A stretch of 64,000 nucleotides of DNA, from NCBI GenBank assembly GCA_002331385.1, contig DCYB01000012.1:306381-370380 (forward strand). Direction: 5' to 3'. This document shows, in pieces, positions 1 through 10,084 of this stretch; position 1 is the first letter of the stretch; each line of letters begins with the position of its first letter. The translations under genes and the position numbers were made by a program. The notes beneath the pieces are model-generated. The model saw nothing but the letters and a program-made list of their open reading frames with translations, ran no database searches and had not been told where the DNA came from. The DNA comes from Comamonadaceae bacterium UBA2121. GTDB lineage: Bacteria > Pseudomonadota > Gammaproteobacteria > Burkholderiales > Burkholderiaceae_C.

Positions 1-2426
1 TCACCCTCGGCCTGCGGCAGTGCCTTGAATCGCTCATGCCAATGCGCCGCTTGCTCCATCGCGCGCTCTGCATCGGCTTGTTTGCGCACGATGGACTGTG
101 CCAGTGCCTGCAATCGGGACTGGTGACTCAACCACACTTCGCGCTCTGTCTCCCGCGCTTGCAGCCATGTGTCGACCGAGTCCGGTAGCGCCGCGAGGTG
201 AGCGTATCCCGCAGCCTGGATACCTTGCAATGTCTGTGCACGCAGTTCTTCAAGCGCCAGTTGCGCCTGTTCCACGGTCTTGTGCAACTCTTGCGCACGC
301 GCTTTCAGGGATTCGATCTGCTGCTCTTCGCGCAACAGGCCCTCGCGCGCTGCGTGGGCCGCGTCACCCAAGGTGGTTTGCTGGTCGCGCAGCGCCTGAA
401 GCGCTTGCTCGGAGGCTTCTGCGTCCTTGAGTTGGGCTGCGCTTTGCGCGACACGCTCGGCCATTGCACTCTTGTGCGCTTCGAGTGCGGTGGCGTTGTG
501 CCAGTCCTCACTGTCGATGCTGTACGCGGCTTTCAGCAAAAGTGCGCGTTGGGTGTCCCACTGCGTTTGGCATTCGGCAGCGACCGTCTGCAGTCGCTTG
601 CCGTGGGCAACGCATTGCTGCTCTTTTTCGCGCAATGCAGCCTGATCCTTGCCGATCTGCCGGATCTGCTTTTCGATGGCCTGCATCTGCGCGCGAAGCG
701 CTTGCAGTTGCTCCTGCGTGCGCGATGTATCGTTAACGCGATATGCCTCCACGAACGGGTGCTCGCGCGCACCGCACAAGGGGCACTCTTGCCCCGGCCG
801 CAAGTTGTCGCGGTGCTCGGACAGGCTGCGAATGATCTGCTCCTGCTCCAGAATCGTCTGCTTGTCCGCCACCTGCGTATGCAACTGCTCCAGCTCACTC
901 TGGTGTTGCGCCAGCAGTGGATCGAGCCCGTCGGCCTGCGCCTTGCACTCGCGGTATTGCGTCACCAGCGCTTCGCGCTCTGCGGCCACCTGACGCCTGC
1001 GCGCTGCAATCTCCTCCAGCCGCTGCACTGTCGCCAGTTGCTGTTCGGCGTTGCGCCAATGCTCGCGCAGCTCGGTCAACACAGCGCCATTCAACAATGC
1101 CGCATGTTGTTGCTGCAAGGTTTGCCAACGGGCGTCGACGTCTGCCTTGGAGCGCTGCGCCTCGTCAGCGGCCTGCGCCAATTGCCTGATCCGGGTTTGC
1201 GCCGTCTCCGCCAGCTTTGCCATGTCGCGCTGCGCTTGCTGCTTGTCTTGGGCTTCGGCCTGTAGCTTGCGCTGGCGCGTGAACTGCTCGCGCCAGATGG
1301 CAATGTGCTCACCCAAGGCGGCGTGTTGCGCGTTGCACGCGCTCCATTCATTCAAGCGCCCTTGTTCCGACAGCAGCGCGTCAAGCTCACGCTGTACGCT
1401 TTCAAGCGCCTTGTGTGACAACGCTTTGGCACGCGCATGCGCGTGCCGGTGCATGCGGGTCTGCGTGTCCAGCGCGTGCCACTGCGCGGTGCGTTGCTGC
1501 TCCGTGCGCGCAAGCGCCGTGGTGGCGGCCTGGAGCGCCGCATGCAGAGCTTGCAGCGCCTGCGCTGGCTCGCTGCGCTGCAGGCGCTCCAGTTCGGGTT
1601 GAGCCACCTGCAGTGCCGTGGTGGCTGCGGCCAGGCGTTGCTCCGCCCCTGACACTGCGCGCTGCGTTTGCTCCACGCTCATACACCATTGCTCTTGTGC
1701 GCGCGTCTGGCGAATGTTCTGGCTCCACTGCGTGTGCTGCGCTTCGAGCACGGAGGTTTCCTGCTCCAGCGTTTGTCGCTGCTCCGCGCTGAGCAATTCC
1801 ATACCTTGTGCCTGGGACTGCATCAGCTTGAGCTGTGTGCTTTCTTCGTCCGCACGCGCGTAAACCCGTTTGGAGATGTCTCCGTAAATTTCGGTCCCGG
1901 TCAACTCTTCCAGCAGCTCGGCGCGTTCGTTCGCGGAGGCATTCAGGAACGCGGCGAAACCACCCTGCGCCAACAACATGGAGCGCGTGAAGCGCGGAAA
2001 ATCCAGGCGCGTGATCTCCGTGACGCGCTTGAGTTTTTCGTTGATGTGCGTGGTGATGATCGTGCCATCGCCCTTCGCCAATTCCACCCTGGGCTGCTGC
2101 AGCGTGCCGTCCACCTTGTCTCGCGCACGGCGCTGGCTCCACATCGCGCGGTAGATTTCGCCGCGTACTTCAAACTCCAATTCCGCGCTGCAATCGGCGG
2201 TGTGTCGCGTCATGATTTCATTCACCGACGCGGAGATGTTTTTCAAGCGCGGCGTCTCGTGGTACAGCGCCAGGCAGATGGCATCGAGCAAGGTCGACTT
2301 GCCAGCGCCCGTCGGTCCAGTGATGGCAAATAAACCATTGTCGGAAAACGGCGGTTGGGTGAAATCGATCTCGAACTCGCCCTTCAGCGAGTTCAGGTTC
2401 TTCAATCGCAGGCGACGGATCTTCAT
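1..2426 (-). CDS. sbcC: SbcC exonuclease subunit, SMC-like ATPase (3' end outside window)
   Basis: Large subunit of the SbcCD (Rad50/Mre11-type) nuclease, which opens hairpins and trims blocked DNA ends. The visible 808 residues begin with an ABC-type N-terminal half: Walker A GPTGAGKST at residues 37-45. A long Gln/Ala/Arg-rich coiled coil follows, with the zinc hook CPLC at residues 548-551 (positions 785-774), the dimerisation apex of this family. The second coiled-coil arm has begun when the window ends, so the signature motif, Walker B and stop are not seen; E. coli SbcC is about 1050 residues. The ATG overlaps the sbcD stop as ATGA (2426-2423), so the two are translationally coupled. 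Assignment is secure. Confidence 0.95.
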   Translation of the reverse strand, partial: MKIRRLRLKNLNSLKGEFEIDFTQPPFSDNGLFAITGPTGAGKSTLLDAICLALYHETPRLKNISASVNEIMTRHTADCSAELEFEVRGEIYRAMWSQRRARDKVDGTLQQPRVELAKGDGTIITTHINEKLKRVTEITRLDFPRFTRSMLLAQGGFAAFLNASANERAELLEELTGTEIYGDISKRVYARADEESTQLKLMQSQAQGMELLSAEQRQTLEQETSVLEAQHTQWSQNIRQTRAQEQWCMSVEQTQRAVSGAEQRLAAATTALQVAQPELERLQRSEPAQALQALHAALQAATTALARTEQQRTAQWHALDTQTRMHRHAHARAKALSHKALESVQRELDALLSEQGRLNEWSACNAQHAALGEHIAIWREQFTRQRKLQAEAQDKQQAQRDMAKLAETAQTRIRQLAQAADEAQRSKADVDARWQTLQQQHAALLNGAVLTELREHWRNAEQQLATVQRLEEIAARRRQVAAEREALVTQYRECKAQADGLDPLLAQHQSELEQLHTQVADKQTILEQEQIIRSLSEHRDNLRPGQECPLCGAREHPFVEAYRVNDTSRTQEQLQALRAQMQAIEKQIRQIGKDQAALREKEQQCVAHGKRLQTVAAECQTQWDTQRALLLKAAYSIDSEDWHNATALEAHKSAMAERVAQSAAQLKDAEASEQALQALRDQQTTLGDAAHAAREGLLREEQQIESLKARAQELHKTVEQAQLALEELRAQTLQGIQAAGYAHLAALPDSVDTWLQARETEREVWLSHQSRLQALAQSIVRKQADAERAMEQAAHWHERFKALPQAEG

Positions 2427-3664
2427 GCTGCATCGCCCTCGTCGTACATGCCTGCCACAATTTCACGATAGCGCACCGTCAGCGGCTCGCGCAGCGCCGC
2501 GTCGAGATCGGCTTCCGCGTCCAGCCTGCGGTCAAACACATCGTGCGGATCCAGCTCGTCCAGCGTCGCACCCGCGTTGTCGAACAGTTGCGCCGCCACC
2601 GCGCCGCGCTCGCGGCGAATGCGCAGGACTTCCAGCGGCAGCTTCTCCGTCAGCGCTTGCACACGTGCTGCCAGGTCGGGCAGATGCTCGTCTGCACTCA
2701 CGCAGACCTCCACCCACGTCGTACGGTCGGGCGCAGTCTGATCGGCCAACTGCGCCAGCGCGGCGCTGATGGCTTTCAGATCGCCACGCACGCTGGCCAA
2801 TCGCTGGAACACCGGCACTTCCAACGGCGTGACCGATTGCAGGCCGGATGCATCCAGATCGACCAGCAGCACCTGCTTGGTCTGGCTCAACTCGTCAAAG
2901 CTCAAGGTGATGGGCGATCCGCAATAGCGCACGTGCTCCGTGCCACCCACCTTCTGCGGCTTATGGATATGCCCGAGCGCGAGATAGTCCACCGGCGGAA
3001 AGCCGGACGTGGGAAACGCCTCCAGCGTACCCACATAGATTTCGCGCACCGACTCCGACGTGCTCGCGCCCACCGTGGTCAGGTGGCCTGTGGCGATGAT
3101 GGGCAAGCGCGCACCGCCATCCAGCTCCAGTCGATCGCGCAAAGCGCACGCTGCCGCGTAGGTCGCGTGGTAATAATCCCTGATCGAATTCAGCAGTTCG
3201 TTCTGCCGCGCTGCGGCGCTCTGGCCGAACTCCGACTTCATCACATCGCGTGCCCGGATGAACGGAATGGCGCAGACAATACAACCCGGCTGCCCCGAAC
3301 CCCGCAACGGCAATACACGCACCTGCTCCTCAGGCGCCTGCGCCGATGGCACGACACGCGCAGAAAGCAGCTCGATCAGCGCACTGCTCTCACGCAGCGT
3401 CGCCACCGAATCGTGGTTTCCACCCAGCAGCAACAGCGCCACGCCCGCCGCGTGCAACCGCACCACCAGTTCGCTGTACAACTCACGCGCGTAACTCGGC
3501 GGCGTGCCCGTATCGAAGATATCCCCGGCAATCAGCACCGCATCGACCGCATGCGCATCGACCTGCAGCAGCAGCCAATCGATGAGCGCCTTGTGCTCGG
3601 CCTGACGGCTCTTGCCCATGAAACTCTGGCCAAGGTGCCAGTCAGAAGTATGAAGAATTCGCAT
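2423..3664 (-). CDS. sbcD: SbcD nuclease subunit, Mre11-type metallophosphoesterase
   Basis: Catalytic subunit of SbcCD, an Mn-dependent dsDNA exonuclease and ssDNA endonuclease. The 413-residue protein starts MRILHTSDWHLG, the canonical first metal motif (D8, H10). It continues with GDIFDTG (D48), GGNHDS (N83, H84), TGH (H194) and GHIH (231-234), the full calcineurin-like metal set; the C-terminal part is the capping domain. The open frame extends 53 codons upstream, but that extension is Arg/Pro-rich and unrelated to the family, so the start at 3664 is preferred although no strong Shine-Dalgarno is visible. Transcribed with sbcC and divergent from groESL. Confidence 0.95.
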   Translation of the reverse strand: MRILHTSDWHLGQSFMGKSRQAEHKALIDWLLLQVDAHAVDAVLIAGDIFDTGTPPSYARELYSELVVRLHAAGVALLLLGGNHDSVATLRESSALIELLSARVVPSAQAPEEQVRVLPLRGSGQPGCIVCAIPFIRARDVMKSEFGQSAAARQNELLNSIRDYYHATYAAACALRDRLELDGGARLPIIATGHLTTVGASTSESVREIYVGTLEAFPTSGFPPVDYLALGHIHKPQKVGGTEHVRYCGSPITLSFDELSQTKQVLLVDLDASGLQSVTPLEVPVFQRLASVRGDLKAISAALAQLADQTAPDRTTWVEVCVSADEHLPDLAARVQALTEKLPLEVLRIRRERGAVAAQLFDNAGATLDELDPHDVFDRRLDAEADLDAALREPLTVRYREIVAGMYDEGDAA

Positions 3665-3854
3665 GTAACGGAGATTGTGGGCGAAACGCGGGCAACGCCA
3701 ACCGAAAGCAGCGCTGCGAACTGCCATTTTGCCAAGCGCCACAGGAGGTCTGGCAAAGTCAGCTCGAGGGCAAGAACGGGGCCGAGGTGTAACAAAGCCA
3801 GAGATTCCCTCGCTGCATGCCACCCGATTTCACGCTTTCTGAAAGCCCGCCCTA

Positions 3855-3883
3855 TTGAAATCAGCGAAAACTGGCCTTATTAT
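3855..3883 (+). promoter_or_regulatory. groESL promoter, sigma70-like
   Basis: TTGAAA (3855-3860), a 17-nt spacer and TATTAT (3878-3883) form a near-consensus vegetative promoter. The -10 abuts the CIRCE operator, so repressor binding would cover the transcription start. The upstream bases also loosely resemble a sigma32 -35 (TTGAAA), but no clear sigma32 -10 (CCCCAT type) is present. The rest of the 333-nt sbcD-groES gap shows no other clear element; a GGCC-rich run followed by a short T tract at 3940-3965 lies in the leader. Prediction only. Confidence 0.75.
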
Positions 3884-3909
3884 TAGCACTCGATGCACCT
3901 GAGTGCTAA
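3883..3909 (+). promoter_or_regulatory. CIRCE operator (HrcA binding site)
   Basis: Exact match to the CIRCE consensus: TTAGCACTC (3883-3891), nine spacer bases, GAGTGCTAA (3901-3909). CIRCE is bound by the heat-labile repressor HrcA. Here it overlaps the end of the -10 and the start region of the groESL promoter and lies about 90 nt before groES. It predicts HrcA repression released by heat shock; hrcA itself is not in the window. Confidence 0.96.
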
Positions 3910-3997
3910 CAGCACATCCAGAGGCACATAGTTTCAAGGCCAGCCGTCAGGGCCGGTCTTTTTCTTGTTCAAACCAGTTGAAAAATCAGGAGTTGGT

Positions 3998-4288
3998 ATG
4001 AATCTGCGTCCCCTCGCCGATCGCGTGATCGTCAAGCGTCTCGAAAACGAAACCAAGACAGCCTCGGGCATCGTGATCCCCGACAACGCTGCAGAGAAGC
4101 CTGATCAGGGCGAAGTGATGGCCGTGGGCCCCGGCCGTCTGGACGACGACGGCGACCGCATCGCCATGTCCGTGAAGGTGGGCGACCGCGTTCTGTTCGG
4201 CAAGTATTCCGGCCAGACGGTCAAGGTTGGCGGCGATGAGCTGCTGGTCATGAAGGAAGACGACCTGTTCGCAGTGGTCGAGAAGTAA
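3998..4288 (+). CDS. groES: Co-chaperonin GroES
   Basis: Ten-kDa co-chaperonin forming the heptameric lid on GroEL. The 96-residue protein begins MNLRPLADRVIVKR, contains the mobile-loop region (ETKTASGIVIPD) and ends with the usual KEDDLFAVVE. The start at 3998 has Shine-Dalgarno AGGAG at 3988-3992; an in-frame ATG eleven codons upstream would place this SD inside the gene and is rejected. It is first in an operon with groEL, 71 nt apart, under the CIRCE-controlled promoter. Confidence 0.98.
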   Translation: MNLRPLADRVIVKRLENETKTASGIVIPDNAAEKPDQGEVMAVGPGRLDDDGDRIAMSVKVGDRVLFGKYSGQTVKVGGDELLVMKEDDLFAVVEK

Positions 4289-4359
4289 GGCCTGAGCGCT
4301 TTCTCTCGCACCCCTCAGTCTCCATCCCTTTCTAGTATCAAATTCTCAGGAGCCAAAAA

Positions 4360-6003
<1,644 letters not shown>

Positions 6004-6066
6004 TTGCCCTGCACGACAGAGGCTGGTGGGTAGAGGCTCCAGCCCCTGTTGCGAACCCTTTCGCAA

Positions 6067-6110
6067 ACAAAAACCCCGCAGTTCGCAAGAGCTGCGGGGT
6101 TTTGTTTTGT
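6067..6110. terminator. Bidirectional rho-independent terminator after groEL
   Basis: The stem CCCCGCAG (6074-6081) / CTGCGGGG (6092-6099) has a 10-nt loop, is flanked upstream by an A-rich run and is followed by TTTTGTTTTG. The A-tract/T-tract symmetry lets it serve groESL on the + strand and the convergent substrate-binding-protein gene on the - strand. Confidence 0.92.
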
Positions 6111-6244
6111 CTGCGTCATCGGAAGTCGATGTGCGCTCCGATCATGCCAATGCAATGACGAGGCGATGGTTCAGGCACGAACCATGCCCCGCTCGCGGCG
6201 AAGCCCGAGGCTTCGCCTTCACTCGCTACATTCACCCACCACAT

Positions 6245-7144
6245 TCATCCGGCATACGCTTCGAGGGGTTTGTCGTTGGGCTGCTTGAGCAGTTGCTGCA
6301 AGGTCTCGCTCATGGGCAGATTCAGCGGCTTGTTGGTTGGCGGAATCGGCTGCATGAACCACTTGTCATACAGTTTTTCGACTTCGCCCGCCTTCATCAT
6401 GTCGATCAACGCTCCGTCCACGGCACGTTTGAACGTCGGGTCGTCCTTGCGGAACAGCAGCGCAATGGGTTCCGAGCCCAGCACCTCGCCAACGATCTTG
6501 TAGCCCGCCGGATTCTTGCTGCTGGCAATCACGCCGGCCAGCAGGTTGTCATCCAGCACGAACGCATCTGCGCGGCCCGATTCGAGCATGAGGAAGCTCT
6601 CGTAGTGGTCCTTGCCGAGCGATGTGGGCAGGTTCACGTTGTTTTCTTTGCCGAACTTGCGCAGCAATTGCACGGCAGTCGTTCCCGCAGAAGCGGCCAG
6701 TTGTTTGCCGTCGAGCTGCTTGAACGAGGTGATGCCCGAATCCGCACGCACCGCCATGCGCACCTGGCTCACGTAGGACGTCACGGCAAACGCCACCTGG
6801 CGCTGGCGCGCGAGGTTGTTCGTCGTGGGGCCGCAGCCCATGTCCACCGTACCGTTCTCCACCAGCGGCATGGTGTTCTGCGCGGTGAGCGCCATGTACT
6901 CGATCTTCACCTTGGGGGCGATGCGCTCGAGCACCTTCTCGCACAGTTCGACGTGATAGCCCACATAGCGCTGTCCTGCGCCGAGCGCATAGGCCATGGG
7001 GGCGGAGCTTTCACGCACGCCAAGCACGATTTTTCCGCTGCTCTGCAGCTTGTCGAATGTGCTTGAACCCTGCGGCGCGGTCTGCGCATGGGCATTGGTT
7101 GAAAGCATGGATGCCAGCGCGATGCTGGCCCAGACGAACTTCAT
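6245..7144 (-). CDS. Amino-acid ABC transporter substrate-binding protein
   Basis: Periplasmic solute-binding protein of the family 3 (glutamate/aspartate GltI-like) group; 299 residues. The N-terminus MKFVWASIALASMLSTNAHA is a Sec signal peptide with likely cleavage after AHA. The mature chain has the family layout: GKIVLGVRESSAPMAY, then GYHVELCEKV, MPLVENGTVDMGCG, and the SAGTTAVQLL hinge region. AGGAG lies 8 nt before the ATG. It is a single gene: no permease or ATPase neighbour is present, so the partner membrane components are elsewhere. The exact ligand cannot be read; acidic amino acids are the best guess from family resemblance. Confidence 0.88.
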   Translation of the reverse strand: MKFVWASIALASMLSTNAHAQTAPQGSSTFDKLQSSGKIVLGVRESSAPMAYALGAGQRYVGYHVELCEKVLERIAPKVKIEYMALTAQNTMPLVENGTVDMGCGPTTNNLARQRQVAFAVTSYVSQVRMAVRADSGITSFKQLDGKQLAASAGTTAVQLLRKFGKENNVNLPTSLGKDHYESFLMLESGRADAFVLDDNLLAGVIASSKNPAGYKIVGEVLGSEPIALLFRKDDPTFKRAVDGALIDMMKAGEVEKLYDKWFMQPIPPTNKPLNLPMSETLQQLLKQPNDKPLEAYAG

Positions 7145-7292
7145 GTGGCTGTCTCCTGTCGAGGGTGATCCGAAGAAAGAGTCGCGCCATGCAGGGCATG
7201 CGCGCAACCGTGTCAGTCGTTCACTATCGTTCAAAACTAGCCGTCCACCCAATAGAGGTTTGCACCAACATATGGCGCAATGAACCGTCGCT

Positions 7293-8897
7293 TCAGTCGG
7301 ATGGCGCGCGCAAATAATGCAGCAATCCGTCGGTTGACGGGTCCAGCTTGTCGGAATCGCCCTGCGCCATCAGCGGCTCCAGCTCGCGAGCCAGCACCTT
7401 GCCCAACTCCACGCCCCACTGGTCGAAGCTGTCGATGCCCCAGATCGCGCCGCTGGTGAACACACGGTGCTCGTACAGCGCAATCAGCGCACCGAACGAC
7501 GCCGGATCGAGCCGATCCAGCACCAGGAAGGTGCTCGGCCGATTGCCGGAGAAATAGTTGTAGCCGCTGCTGTCCGGCCTGCCCACCATGAGCGCCTGCG
7601 CCTGCGCCAGCGCGTTGGCCAGCAAGCGTGGATGCTGCTCCGGTAAATCGCGTCCGGGCTCGCGCATGGCGATGAACTCGACGGGAATGATGTCCGGCCC
7701 CTGATGGATCATCTGGAAGAACGCATGCTGGCCGTTGGTGCCGGGCTCGCCCCAGATCACCGGCGAGGTGGCGAACGGCAGGCGCGCACCACTGGCGTCC
7801 ACACCCTTGCCGTTGCTCTCCATCTCCAGTTGCTGCAGATAGGCCGGCAGACGGCGCAATCCGTGGCTGTAGGGCGCAATGCTGCGGCTGGTGAACCCAT
7901 GAAAATTGCGATACCAGACATCCAGCAACCCTAGTCGCACGGGCAGGTTTTCCACCAGCGGCGCGGTGCGGAAATGCTCGTCCATCGCATGCGCGCCGCG
8001 CAGCATCGCACGGAAGTGCGTTGAGCCAATGGAGATGGCAATCGGCAGACCAATCGCGGACCAGAGCGAATACCGGCCACCCACCCAGTCCCAGAACCCG
8101 AAGGTCGTGGTGATGCCAAACGCATCGGCCGCCTTCAGGTTGGTCGTGAGCGCCACGAAATGGCGCGCCAGCGACAACGCAGCGTCCTTGTCCGCCGTGC
8201 CGCCCTGCTCCAGGAACCAGGCGCGCGCGGCGTGCGCGTTGAGCATGGTTTCCGCCGTCGTGAAGGTTTTGGAGGCGATCAGGAACAGCGTGCTTTCGGG
8301 GCGCACCTTGCGCAACACGCTGCCCAGCTCGTTGCCGTCGACGTTCGAGACAAAGTGAAAGCGCTTGCCGGGCACGCGGAAATCATCCAGCGCCTTGACC
8401 GCCATGGCGGGGCCGAGGTCCGAGCCACCAATGCCGATGTTGACGATGTCGGTGATGGCGGTATCGGCTCGCACCCGATCGGCCAGCGCCAGCATCGCAT
8501 CCAGCGTCGCGTGCACCTCTTGCAGGCTGCTGGCGATGAAATCATTGGCCGGTGGTACGTACCCTTCCTCGCCCGGCGCAGGACTGCGCAGCAGCCAGTG
8601 CATGACGGCGCGGTGCTCGGTGTTGTTGATCGGCTCGCCCGCGAACATGGCGGCGCGATAGGCCTCCAGCCCGCATTCCTCGGCAAGCTGGGTGAGCAAC
8701 TCGCGCGTGCGCGGGTCGATCAGGTTTTTCGAGAGATCCGCGAACACATAGGGCGCACGATGCGTGAAGCGCTTGAATCGCTCGGCATCGGTGTTGAATG
8801 CGGCGCGCAGATCAAAGCCGGGGCCGTGGCTTTGAAAGTGCTTCGTCAGATGATCCCAGGCCGGGGTGTGGTCGCAGCGCGTGCGCGGCGCCATCAT
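7293..8897 (-). CDS. pgi: Glucose-6-phosphate isomerase
   Basis: Cytosolic interconversion of glucose-6-phosphate and fructose-6-phosphate. The 534 residues match the family. Visible signatures are GEPINNTEHRAVMH, GGSDLGPAM, GGRYSLWSAIGL and GIDSFDQWGVELGK (PGI signature with active-site Lys). The start ATG overlaps the tal stop as ATGA, and a second ATG follows immediately, so translation is coupled to tal. A tal-pgi pair links the non-oxidative pentose phosphate branch to glucose-6-phosphate and faces divergent zwf. Confidence 0.97.
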   Translation of the reverse strand: MMAPRTRCDHTPAWDHLTKHFQSHGPGFDLRAAFNTDAERFKRFTHRAPYVFADLSKNLIDPRTRELLTQLAEECGLEAYRAAMFAGEPINNTEHRAVMHWLLRSPAPGEEGYVPPANDFIASSLQEVHATLDAMLALADRVRADTAITDIVNIGIGGSDLGPAMAVKALDDFRVPGKRFHFVSNVDGNELGSVLRKVRPESTLFLIASKTFTTAETMLNAHAARAWFLEQGGTADKDAALSLARHFVALTTNLKAADAFGITTTFGFWDWVGGRYSLWSAIGLPIAISIGSTHFRAMLRGAHAMDEHFRTAPLVENLPVRLGLLDVWYRNFHGFTSRSIAPYSHGLRRLPAYLQQLEMESNGKGVDASGARLPFATSPVIWGEPGTNGQHAFFQMIHQGPDIIPVEFIAMREPGRDLPEQHPRLLANALAQAQALMVGRPDSSGYNYFSGNRPSTFLVLDRLDPASFGALIALYEHRVFTSGAIWGIDSFDQWGVELGKVLARELEPLMAQGDSDKLDPSTDGLLHYLRAPSD

Positions 8898-9844
8898 GCT
8901 GCGGCCAGCATCATGTGTTCCAGCTTGGCCGCATCAGCGGCGAAGGCGCGAATGCCCTCGGCCAACTTCTCGGTGGCCATGGCATCGGCGTTGAGCGCAT
9001 ACCGGAAACCGGCCTCGTCATAGCTCACCGGCTGCAGGTCGATGGAGCGCGCGGCCTGTGCATCCAGTGCCTGCACCACGGGCTCGTTGCTCTCGGCCAG
9101 CTTGGCGAGCAACTCCGGCGCAATGGTCAGCAGGTCGCAACCCGCCAGTGCAATGATCTGCCCGACGTTACGGAAGCTGGCGCCCATGACCTCGGTCGCG
9201 ATGTCAAAACGTTTGTAGTGGTTGTAGATCGCCCGCACCGACTGCACGCCCGGATCGTTGGCGCCTGCCATCGCGGCTTCGTCCCACTGGCTGCCCGCCT
9301 GCTTCTTGTACCAGTCGTAGATGCGACCCACAAAGGGCGAAATCAGCTGCACCCTGGCCTGTCCGCACGCCACCGCCTGCGCAAACGAAAATAGCAGTGT
9401 GAGGTTGGTGTGGATGCCGCGTTGCTCCAGCTTGCGCGCGGCTTCGATGCCTTCCCACGTGGAGGCGATCTTGATGAGCACGCGGTCAATGTGCACGCCC
9501 TCGGCCTGATACAGCTCGACGATGCGCTCGGCACGCGCCACGGTGGCATCGGTATCGAAAGACAGGCGCGCATCCACCTCGGTGGACACACGGCCCGGAA
9601 TGATGGAGAGGATTTCACAGCCAAAGCGCACGATCAGCCGGTCCATCTTCTCATCGATTTCCCGATCGCCGAAGCGTGTCACGCACTCCTTCATCAACGG
9701 TGCGTACTCGGGCTTTTGCACAGCCTTGAGGATGAGCGACGGATTGGTGGTCGCATCCTGCGGACGGAATGCAGCGAGTTGGTGGAAATCGCCGGTATCG
9801 GCAACGACTGTGGTGAATTGCTTGAGTGCTTCGAGTTGGTTCAT
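8894..9844 (-). CDS. tal: Transaldolase
   Basis: Transfers a dihydroxyacetone unit between sedoheptulose-7-phosphate and glyceraldehyde-3-phosphate in the non-oxidative pentose phosphate pathway. The 316 residues equal the TalB class. It begins MNQLEALKQFTTVVADTGDF, contains DATTNPSLILKA, and has the Schiff-base lysine in RVLIKIASTWEG. The start at 9844 has a purine-rich GGGGGA about 7 nt upstream; the long in-frame upstream extension has no family similarity. It heads a tal-pgi operon and shares a 240-nt divergent promoter region with zwf. Confidence 0.97.
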   Translation of the reverse strand: MNQLEALKQFTTVVADTGDFHQLAAFRPQDATTNPSLILKAVQKPEYAPLMKECVTRFGDREIDEKMDRLIVRFGCEILSIIPGRVSTEVDARLSFDTDATVARAERIVELYQAEGVHIDRVLIKIASTWEGIEAARKLEQRGIHTNLTLLFSFAQAVACGQARVQLISPFVGRIYDWYKKQAGSQWDEAAMAGANDPGVQSVRAIYNHYKRFDIATEVMGASFRNVGQIIALAGCDLLTIAPELLAKLAESNEPVVQALDAQAARSIDLQPVSYDEAGFRYALNADAMATEKLAEGIRAFAADAAKLEHMMLAAA

Positions 9845-10059
9845 GAGGGTCCCCCCGTCCATTTCAATATCTTTCGCCAGTCCCCGCCGACCAGCGCGAC
9901 GGGTGGAAGGCAATGCCGCACGGTGCCTGCATGGCAGACACGCAATCTCATCGGATTTTTCAGCGATGCCCCGAGCCTGACAGTGTATGCGAGAGAACTG
10001 CCTCACTCCAAGCGCTACCTGCCTGCCTGAAACTCGGTAACATGAAAGGACCCATTGGG

Positions 10060-10083
10060 GTGACACATTCTTCATAATGTCAC
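10060..10083 (+). promoter_or_regulatory. Palindromic operator candidate at the zwf start
   Basis: The perfect inverted repeat GTGACA (10060-10065), 12 nt, TGTCAC (10078-10083) ends one base before the zwf ATG. A CATAAT -10-like hexamer (10073-10078) lies inside it, which would put the RNA start at or within a few nt of the ATG. No Shine-Dalgarno precedes zwf. The neighbouring RpiR-family gene is the obvious candidate binder, because HexR controls zwf in other proteobacteria. The published HexR motif differs in sequence, so the assignment is inference. Confidence 0.5.
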
Positions 10084-10084
10084 A